A DNA stretch of 10,856 bases, from the NCBI GenBank assembly GCA_035655235.1, contig DASRUX010000304.1:1-10856 (forward strand). The letters run 5' to 3'. This document shows positions 1-5,185 of this stretch, in pieces (the stretch's first letter is position 1; each line of letters opens with the position of its first letter). This DNA is from JAGTRP01 sp035655235. GTDB taxonomy: Bacteria; Pseudomonadota; Gammaproteobacteria; Burkholderiales; Rhodocyclaceae. The notes under the pieces were generated by a model. It was not told the origin of the DNA. It searched no databases and was given only the letters and a program-made list of their open reading frames with translations. Both the position numbers and the translations under genes were made by a program.

Positions 1-496
1 CTACACGGCCATCGAGTACAAGTCCCTCATACGGAAACTGCGGGCAGTGCGGCCGGATATTTCCATGTCCTCGGACTTCATCGTCGGCTTCCCCGGCGAG
101 ACCGAGGAGGATTTCGAAAAGACCATGAAGCTCATCGACGACGTGGGCTTCGATACTTCCTTCTCCTTCATCTACAGCCCCCGTCCCGGCACGCCGGCGG
201 TGGAACTGGACGACAGCACGCCTGCCGAAGTCAAGTCCGCCCGGCTCTCCCGGCTGCAGAAGCGCATCGAGGAGCAGGCCCAGGCCATCAGCGAAGCCAT
301 GGTCGGCAGCATCCAGCGGGTGCTGGTGGAAGGGCCGTCGAAAAAGGATGCCGGCGAACTCGCGGGCCGTACCGACAACAACCGGGTGGTGAATTTTGTC
401 GGCAATCCGCGGCTGATCAACACCTTCGTGGAGGTGCGCATCACGGCGGCGCTCCCCCACAGCCTGAGAGGCGAAATCGTCACTCGTGAGACCTAA
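1..496 (+). CDS. miaB: tRNA-2-methylthio-N6-dimethylallyladenosine synthase MiaB, C-terminal part (5' end outside window)
   Basis: Radical-SAM methylthiotransferase that adds the 2-methylthio group to i6A37 of tRNAs reading UNN codons, in the cytoplasm. The reading frame is open from base 2, so the start lies upstream; 164 residues remain, against roughly 440-475 for the full protein. Visible are the end of the radical-SAM domain (residues 1-70 of the fragment, with SSDFIVGFPGET at 23-34 and SFIYSPRPGTPA at 55-66) and a C-terminal TRAM RNA-binding domain (about 100-162). The N-terminal UPF0004 domain and the cysteines for both [4Fe-4S] clusters are upstream and cannot be checked. The gene overlaps ybeZ by 11 nt, the conserved proteobacterial arrangement. 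RimO, the paralogue, is the main alternative; the SSDFIVGFPGET and RPGTPA stretches read as MiaB. Confidence 0.96.
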   Translation, partial: YTAIEYKSLIRKLRAVRPDISMSSDFIVGFPGETEEDFEKTMKLIDDVGFDTSFSFIYSPRPGTPAVELDDSTPAEVKSARLSRLQKRIEEQAQAISEAMVGSIQRVLVEGPSKKDAGELAGRTDNNRVVNFVGNPRLINTFVEVRITAALPHSLRGEIVTRET

Positions 497-1475
497 CATC
501 CCCCCCAAGAGCCGGCCGGTGGACATCGTCCTCTCGCCGGTGGACAACACCCTGCTCGCCAACCTGTGCGGCGCCCTGGACGAGAATATCCGCCAGATCG
601 AGACCGCCTTCGACGTGGCCATCGCCCGCCGGGGCGAGCGCTTCACGGTGCGGGGCGAGCAGGCCAACCGGGCGGTCCAGGCCATCCAGCATTTCTATGT
701 CCTGGCCCGGGAGCCCCTGTCGGTGGACGACATCCAGCTCGGCCTGATCGAACTCACCAATGCGCCGGTGCGCCGGGTTTCGACTGCCGAAGGGCCGGTG
801 GATGGTCCCCAACTGGTCACCCGCAAGGCCGAACTCCACGGCCGCACGCCGCGCCAGATCGAGTACCTGAAGGCCATCCAGGCCCACGACATCACCTTCG
901 GCATCGGCCCGGCCGGCACCGGCAAGACTTACCTCGCCGTGGCCAGCGCCGTGGATGCCTTCGAGCGGGACATGGTGGAGCGCATCATCCTCACCCGCCC
1001 GGCGGTGGAAGCCGGCGAGCGCCTGGGCTTCCTGCCCGGCGACCTGGCCCAGAAGGTGGATCCCTACCTGCGCCCCCTCTACGACGCCCTCTACGACCTG
1101 ATGGGGTACGACCGGGTGTCCAAGCTCTACGAAAAGGGCGCCATCGAGATCGCACCCCTGGCTTTCATGCGGGGCCGCACCCTGAACCACGCCTTCATCA
1201 TCCTGGACGAGGCCCAGAACACCACGCCGGAGCAGATGAAGATGTTCCTCACCCGCATCGGCATCGGCGCCAAGGCGGTGGTCACCGGCGACCTCACCCA
1301 GGTGGACCTGCCCAAGGGCCAGAAGAGCGGCCTGCGGGAGTGCCGGGAAGTCCTTGCCGACGTGCGGGGCCTGGCCTTTACCGAATTCCTGAAAGAAGAC
1401 GTGGTGCGCCACCCCCTGGTGGCCCGCATCGTCGCCGCCTACGAAAGCCATCATGCCGCCCAGCCAAAGACTTAA
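486..1475 (+). CDS. ybeZ: PhoH-like ATPase YbeZ
   Basis: Cytoplasmic P-loop ATPase of the PhoH family. In Enterobacteria it is linked genetically and physically to YbeY and ribosome/RNA metabolism; its exact reaction is not settled. The 329-residue product is close to E. coli YbeZ (about 346). Walker A GPAGTGKT lies at 141-148, the conserved LTRPAVEAGERLGFLPGDL block at 169-187, Walker B plus DEAQ (IILDEAQN) at 238-245, and a VTGDLTQVDLP motif at 266-275. An N-terminal KH-like region (about 12-75) precedes the ATPase. The start is GTG; no upstream start fits, and the next in-frame GTG (about 519) would delete part of the conserved N terminus. A GAGAGG stretch at 466-471 is a rather distant ribosome site, so re-initiation from miaB, which it overlaps by 11 nt, is likely. 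It overlaps ybeY by 23 nt. Confidence 0.96.
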   Translation: MRPNIPPKSRPVDIVLSPVDNTLLANLCGALDENIRQIETAFDVAIARRGERFTVRGEQANRAVQAIQHFYVLAREPLSVDDIQLGLIELTNAPVRRVSTAEGPVDGPQLVTRKAELHGRTPRQIEYLKAIQAHDITFGIGPAGTGKTYLAVASAVDAFERDMVERIILTRPAVEAGERLGFLPGDLAQKVDPYLRPLYDALYDLMGYDRVSKLYEKGAIEIAPLAFMRGRTLNHAFIILDEAQNTTPEQMKMFLTRIGIGAKAVVTGDLTQVDLPKGQKSGLRECREVLADVRGLAFTEFLKEDVVRHPLVARIVAAYESHHAAQPKT

Positions 1476-1917
1476 CCTCTCCGTGCAATACGCCTGCAAC
1501 AAGGACGGCGTACCCTCCCGGGATGCCGTCCGGCGCTGGGCGAGGGCGGCCCTTGTCGGCGGCGGCGAAGTGACCGTGCGCTTCGTGGAGCCCGACGAGG
1601 GCCAGGAGCTGAACCGGGAATACCGGGGCAAGGACTACGCTACCAACGTCCTTTCCTTCCCCTATGAAACCGAGCCCGTGGTCATGGGCGACATGGTCAT
1701 CTGCCCGGCCGTAGTCGAGCGGGAAGCGGCGGAGCAGGGAAAGCCGGTGGAGGCCCACTACGCCCATCTGGTGGTGCATGGTATGCTGCATTTACAAGGC
1801 TGGGACCACGACGACGACGCCGAGGCCCAGGATATGGAAAACAAAGAAAGGGAGATTCTCGCTGCCCTCGGCTACCCCGACCCGTATGCTTCGGAGTTGG
1901 CCCCGGCAGTCTCTTGA
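1453..1917 (+). CDS. ybeY: Endoribonuclease/rRNA maturation factor YbeY
   Basis: Zinc-dependent single-strand RNase of the UPF0054 family, involved in 16S rRNA 3'-end maturation and 70S ribosome quality control. At 154 residues it is full length (E. coli about 155). The family metal-binding motif HGMLHLQGWDH is intact at 109-119, giving the three zinc histidines H109, H113 and H119, with the conserved TNVLSFP block at 64-70 and YRGKDY at 57-62. The ATG is chosen because the reading MPPSQRLNLSVQYAC aligns with the known N terminus; GAAAG at 1443-1447 is a weak ribosome site. The first 23 nt lie inside the end of ybeZ, so translation is probably coupled to it. The consensus Tyr in the GYDH motif is Trp here (W117), a conservative change. 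Confidence 0.97.
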   Translation: MPPSQRLNLSVQYACNKDGVPSRDAVRRWARAALVGGGEVTVRFVEPDEGQELNREYRGKDYATNVLSFPYETEPVVMGDMVICPAVVEREAAEQGKPVEAHYAHLVVHGMLHLQGWDHDDDAEAQDMENKEREILAALGYPDPYASELAPAVS

Positions 1918-1921
1918 CCCT

Positions 1922-2767
1922 ATGGACAGTTCCAGTAGTAAACCGGGATTTCTAGAACGACTCTCATCCCTGCTGCTGCGCGAGCCTGAAGACCGCGAGC
2001 AGCTTCTCCAGCTTCTGCATTCGGCCTACGAGAAGAATCTCATGGACGCCGACGCCCTCACCATCATCGAGGGCGCGCTGGCAGCCTCCGAAACCCGCGT
2101 TACCGACGTCATGGTCCCCCGGGCCCAGATGGATGTCATCGATGTCGGCGAACCCATGAGCGACATCATCCCGGTGGTCATCGACACCGCCCACTCCCGC
2201 TTCCCGGTGGTGGACGGGGACCGGGACAACGTCCTCGGCGTGCTCCTGGCCAAGGACCTGCTGCGCATCCATACCGAAAAGGAATTCGACCTCCGCGACT
2301 GGCTGCGCCCGGCGGTGTTCATCCCGGAATCCAAGCGCCTCAACGTGCTGCTCCGGGAATTCCGGGTGTCCCGCAACCACATGGCCATCGTGGTGAACGA
2401 GTACGGCGGCGTCGCCGGCCTGGTTACCATCGAGGACGTGCTGGAGCAGATCGTCGGCGACATCGAGGACGAATACGACTTCGACGAGGCTCACGACAAC
2501 ATCCGCCTGGATTCCACCGGCCGCTACCGGGTGAAGGCCCGTACCGAGATCGAGGATTTCAACGAAGCCTTCAAGACCCAGTTCTCCGACGAGGAATTCG
2601 ACACCGTCGGCGGCCTGGTGCTGCGCCACCTGGGGCGGGTGCCCAAGCGCAACGAGGTGGTGGATATCGACGGACTACGCTTCCAGGTCCTGCGGGCCGA
2701 CAGCCGCCGCCTCTACACCCTGCTGGTGGACCCCGCCGGGGTTCCGGGCACGGGCACCAAGGGTTGA
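1922..2767 (+). CDS. corC: CBS-domain CorC/YbeX family protein
   Basis: Soluble protein of the CorC/HlyC family, originally tied to magnesium/cobalt efflux with CorA and, as YbeX, to ribosome-related functions. The molecular role is not settled. The 281 residues show a short helical N terminus, two CBS nucleotide-binding domains (about 66-120, starting near VMVPRAQMDVI, and about 130-185, with NHMAIVVNEYGGVAGLVTIEDVLEQIVGDI) and a C-terminal CorC_HlyC domain (about 195-270, with FDTVGGLVLRHLGRVP). There are no membrane segments, so it is the short soluble type rather than the DUF21-containing CNNM/CorB type. The ATG at 1922 is chosen because the open frame upstream of it is only the out-of-frame 3' end of ybeY. 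It begins 4 nt after the ybeY stop with no strong ribosome site, and its TGA overlaps the lnt start. Confidence 0.95.
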   Translation: MDSSSSKPGFLERLSSLLLREPEDREQLLQLLHSAYEKNLMDADALTIIEGALAASETRVTDVMVPRAQMDVIDVGEPMSDIIPVVIDTAHSRFPVVDGDRDNVLGVLLAKDLLRIHTEKEFDLRDWLRPAVFIPESKRLNVLLREFRVSRNHMAIVVNEYGGVAGLVTIEDVLEQIVGDIEDEYDFDEAHDNIRLDSTGRYRVKARTEIEDFNEAFKTQFSDEEFDTVGGLVLRHLGRVPKRNEVVDIDGLRFQVLRADSRRLYTLLVDPAGVPGTGTKG

Positions 2768-4242
2768 TCCTCGACCGCTTCCCGGTCCGCCTGGGGGCGG
2801 CTGCCATCCTGGGGGCGGCTGCCATCCTGGGGGCGGCGGGGGTGTTCGCCTTCGCGCCCTTCGGGCTCTTCTGGCTGGCGCCCCTGGTCTGCCTCGGCTT
2901 CTTCCTCCTTCTGCGCCGGGCCGCCGGCGTCCGGGAAGCCTTCCTGGCCGGCTGGGCCTTCGGGGCCGGCTTCTTTCTGCTGGGGGTCTCCTGGGTCTAT
3001 GTGAGCCTCTCGGTCTTCGGCGGCATGCCGTCCTGGCTGGCCGGATTCGCCACCCTCCTGTTCTGCGTCGCCCTGGGGCTTTTCCCGGCCTTGGCCGCCG
3101 CCGCCTTCAAGCGCCGGCAGCCGGACAGCGTGGTGCGCCAAGCCCTCTTTTTCGCCGCCCTGATGATGCTGGCCGATTGGCTGCGGGGTTGGCTGTTCAC
3201 CGGTTTCCCCTGGCTGGCCCTCGGCTACTCCCAGGCCGCCCCGAGCCCTCTGGCGGGTTTCGCGCCCATCCTCGGCGTCCATGGCCTGGGGCTCATGGTC
3301 GCCGCTTCAGGCGCCCTGCTGGCCCGGTGGCGGATCGGGGTGCCCATGCTGGCCGCCCTGGTAGCGGCCAGCTTCGGCCTCCGGCAAGTGGCCTGGACAG
3401 AGCCGGTGGGCGAGCCCGTATCCGTGGCCCTGGTCCAGGGCAATATTCCCCAGGAAATGAAATTCAAGCCGGAGCATTTCGTCCGTACCTTGCTCACCTA
3501 CCGGGATCTGGTCGCCGCCAATCCGGCCAAGCTCACGGTCCTGCCGGAAACCGCCTTCCCCGCCTTCCTGGACCAGATTCCCTCCGACTTCCTGGACGGC
3601 ATGAAGCGCCTCGCCGCCCGCCAGGGGGGCGACCTGATCGTCGGCGCGGCGACGGGCGACCGGGAATACTGGAACAGCGCTGCCACCTTCGGGGCCTCTC
3701 CCACCCAGGTCTATAGCAAGACCCACCTGGTGCCCTTCGGCGAGTTCATTCCGCCCGGATTCGCCTGGTTCATGGCCATGGCCAATATCCCCATGTCGTC
3801 CTTCTCCCGCGGGGCGGATGTGCAGCCGCCCTTTGCCGTGGCCGGCCAGCGGGTGGCCGCCGACATCTGCTACGAGGACGCTTTCGGGGAGGAGATCATC
3901 CGCGCCCTGCCGGAGGCGACGCTGCTGGTGAATATGTCCAACACCGCCTGGTTCGGCCGCTCCCTGGCCCAGCCCCAGCATTTGCAGATTTCCCAGATGC
4001 GCGCCCTGGAAACTGGTCGGCCCATGCTGCGGGCCACCAACACCGGCATGACTGCCGTGGTGGCGCCCGATGGCGCGGTCCAGGCCGTCCTTCCGCCCTT
4101 CACTACCGGCGTCCTGCGCGCCGAGGTGCGGGGCTACCAGGGGCTCACTCCCTATGTCCGCCTGGGCAACTGGCCGGCCCTGATGGCGGCCCTGCTATTC
4201 CTCCTGGCCGCTTTTCTCCCGTCTCGCCGCCGGCCCGCCTGA
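2764..4242 (+). CDS. lnt: Apolipoprotein N-acyltransferase Lnt
   Basis: Inner-membrane enzyme that N-acylates the diacylglyceryl cysteine of apolipoproteins, the last step of lipoprotein maturation before Lol export. The 492 residues comprise hydrophobic N-terminal segments (about 10-205), a periplasmic nitrilase-fold domain (about 218-455) and a final membrane helix (about 470-486). The catalytic triad expected from E. coli (E267/K335/C387) is present as E262 (LPETAFP), K319 (YSKTHLVPFGEF) and C369 (DICYED). FTGFPWLALGYSQ at 145-157 and MSSFSRG at 344-350 are also typical. The start is a TTG overlapping the corC TGA. No ATG or GTG lies further upstream in frame near it, and the next in-frame GTG (2842) would cut the first helix. 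An 18-bp tandem repeat lengthens that helix. Confidence 0.96.
   Translation: MILDRFPVRLGAAAILGAAAILGAAGVFAFAPFGLFWLAPLVCLGFFLLLRRAAGVREAFLAGWAFGAGFFLLGVSWVYVSLSVFGGMPSWLAGFATLLFCVALGLFPALAAAAFKRRQPDSVVRQALFFAALMMLADWLRGWLFTGFPWLALGYSQAAPSPLAGFAPILGVHGLGLMVAASGALLARWRIGVPMLAALVAASFGLRQVAWTEPVGEPVSVALVQGNIPQEMKFKPEHFVRTLLTYRDLVAANPAKLTVLPETAFPAFLDQIPSDFLDGMKRLAARQGGDLIVGAATGDREYWNSAATFGASPTQVYSKTHLVPFGEFIPPGFAWFMAMANIPMSSFSRGADVQPPFAVAGQRVAADICYEDAFGEEIIRALPEATLLVNMSNTAWFGRSLAQPQHLQISQMRALETGRPMLRATNTGMTAVVAPDGAVQAVLPPFTTGVLRAEVRGYQGLTPYVRLGNWPALMAALLFLLAAFLPSRRRPA
2791..2836 (+). repeat. 18-bp tandem repeat (about 2.6 copies) inside lnt
   Basis: The unit CTGGGGGCGGCTGCCATC occurs at 2791-2808, is repeated perfectly at 2809-2826, and its first 10 bases recur at 2827-2836. 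It is in frame and encodes LGAAAI-LGAAAI-LGAA in the first membrane helix of Lnt (residues 10-25). Because 18 is a multiple of 3, gain or loss of a unit would change helix length by six residues without breaking the frame. Confidence 0.97.
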
Positions 4243-4363
4243 AGTCCGGTAATGCCCGGATATGCATGCATCACGGTTTTGTGCCAGACTGCATATAAGC
4301 AATGATTGGAATGCTTATTGAGAATTGGCCGCATTACCGCAATTTCAACGCAAGGGGGATGAC
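4243..4363 (+). promoter_or_regulatory. AT-richer leader with inverted repeats upstream of the binding-protein gene
   Basis: This 121-nt gap is about 47% GC by hand count, clearly lower than the genes around it. It contains a 10-bp palindrome ATGCATGCAT (4262-4271), a TATAAG hexamer (4294-4299, 5/6 to the sigma-70 -10 box but without a good -35 at 17 nt), and an inverted repeat ATAAGCA-N10-TGCTTAT (4295-4301 and 4312-4318). Nested inside is CAAT-G-ATTG (4300-4308). A TTGAGA hexamer (4318-4323) lacks a -10 partner. The inverted repeat covering the candidate -10 looks like a repressor operator, but which regulator binds is unknown. No clear terminator for lnt is visible; the TCCGG/CCGGA hairpin (4245-4260) has only a 5-bp stem. 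That a promoter lies here is likely; its exact position is not certain. Confidence 0.5.
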
Positions 4364-5116
4364 ATGAAATCAAGAAGACTCGCTGTCCTGCTGCTCGCCG
4401 CCTGCGCCACCGGCGCCTGGGCGGAAACCCTGGAAATCTCCGGCGGCACCACGCCCCAGAAGGAAGTGATCGAACCCAAGCTGGAAGCCATCAAGGCGGC
4501 GACCGGTGTGGATATCAAGTTCAACGGTGTCGGCACCGGCAACGGCATGGTGGCCCTGATCGAAGGCAAGGTGCCGGTGGCGGCGGTGGGCGATGTCCTG
4601 GCCGATTCCGTCGAGGCCGGCAAGAAGGCCGCCAAGAACGAGGGCAAGGACCTCAAGGTGCCGGGCAACCTGATGTATTTCACCATCGGCAAGGACGAGC
4701 AGGTCATCATTGTCCACAAGACCAACCCGGTCAGCGCCCTCTCCAAGGCGCAGCTCAAGGATATCGCTACCGGCAAGGTCACCAACTGGAAGGACGTGGG
4801 CGGCCCCGACCTGCCCATCAAGGTGATCGTCACCAAGCCCGGCCTCGCTCCCGGCCAGTTCTTCCAGAAGATGTTCATGGACGGCGCGCCCTATGTCCAG
4901 GGCGCCACCGAAGTCCAGTCGCCCCGGGAAGTCATCACCTGGGTGTCCCGTACGCCGGGCGGTTTCGGCGCCGCGGCGGACGTGCATATGAGCGCCAATC
5001 CGGGGGACGCCAAGGTGGTGAAGGCGCCGCCCGCCGTGCGCACGCTGGGCCTGGTGACCATCGGGGAGCCGACCGGCGCCGCCAAGAAGGTCATCGACTT
5101 TCTGAAGACCAAATAA
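4364..5116 (+). CDS. Periplasmic PstS-type (PBP-like) substrate-binding protein, ligand uncertain
   Basis: Predicted secreted solute-binding protein of 250 residues with the PstS-like type II periplasmic fold. A signal peptide is clear: MKSRR, a hydrophobic core LAVLLLAA, and a probable signal peptidase I site after AWA (residue 20). Family landmarks are ISGGTTPQ (25-32), FNGVGTGNGMVALIEGK (53-69), LSKAQLKDIATGKVTNWKDVGG (126-147) and SPREVITWVSRTPGGFG (186-202). PstS itself is usually longer (320-350), but compact members exist. The loop where PstS has a Ser/Thr-rich phosphate-binding SGSGT-type motif reads KPGLAPGQFF here (158-167), so phosphate is not assured. The ATG is preferred over an upstream in-frame TTG (4325) because AAGGGGG (4352-4358) is well placed and the signal peptide begins there. 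No pstCAB-type permease or ATPase is adjacent; a chemoreceptor follows. Confidence 0.85.
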   Translation: MKSRRLAVLLLAACATGAWAETLEISGGTTPQKEVIEPKLEAIKAATGVDIKFNGVGTGNGMVALIEGKVPVAAVGDVLADSVEAGKKAAKNEGKDLKVPGNLMYFTIGKDEQVIIVHKTNPVSALSKAQLKDIATGKVTNWKDVGGPDLPIKVIVTKPGLAPGQFFQKMFMDGAPYVQGATEVQSPREVITWVSRTPGGFGAAADVHMSANPGDAKVVKAPPAVRTLGLVTIGEPTGAAKKVIDFLKTK

Positions 5117-5127
5117 AGGCATGCGGA

Positions 5128-5153
5128 GGGCGGCGGGCACGCATCCGCCGCCC
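5128..5153 (+). terminator. GC-rich hairpin between binding-protein and chemoreceptor genes
   Basis: GGGCGGCGG (5128-5136) and CCGCCGCCC (5145-5153) form a perfect 9-bp stem with an 8-nt loop, 12 nt after the stop codon. There is no T-run after it on the + strand (the tail is CCGGGAAAAA), so it is not a classical intrinsic terminator. It could stabilise the 3' end of the upstream message or attenuate read-through into the chemoreceptor gene. Confidence 0.4.
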
Positions 5154-5185
5154 CCGGGAAAAACGCCGACAGGGAGGGAGTAATC

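Noticed and set aside
566..1573. Second + strand frame of 335 codons inside ybeZ
   Set aside because: Composition is Arg/Pro/Gly/His-rich as expected of a shifted frame of a GC-rich gene; ybeZ in the other frame has intact Walker motifs.
1778..1921. N-terminal extension of corC back to 1778
   Set aside because: The extra residues are the shifted reading of ybeY and have no similarity to the family; the ATG at 1922 gives the expected length.
4278..4306. Possible PhoB box upstream of the PstS-like gene
   Set aside because: CTGCATA (4289-4295) is only loosely like CTGTCAT and no second repeat is found 11 nt away on either side.
4325..4341. Sigma-54-like TTGGC-N9-GCA element
   Set aside because: GG-N10-GC spacing is right but the inner consensus bases do not match, and the implied transcription start (about 4352) would fall in the ribosome-binding site of the binding-protein gene.
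4325..4363. Upstream TTG (4325) as start of the binding protein
   Set aside because: It would add 13 residues before a normal signal peptide; AAGGGGG (4352-4358) is correctly placed for the ATG at 4364.
5146..5172. FliA (sigma-28) promoter for the chemoreceptor, from GCCGACAG at 5165-5172
   Set aside because: The -10-like match is partial and the -35 position is CGCCGCCC, nothing like TAAAGTTT.
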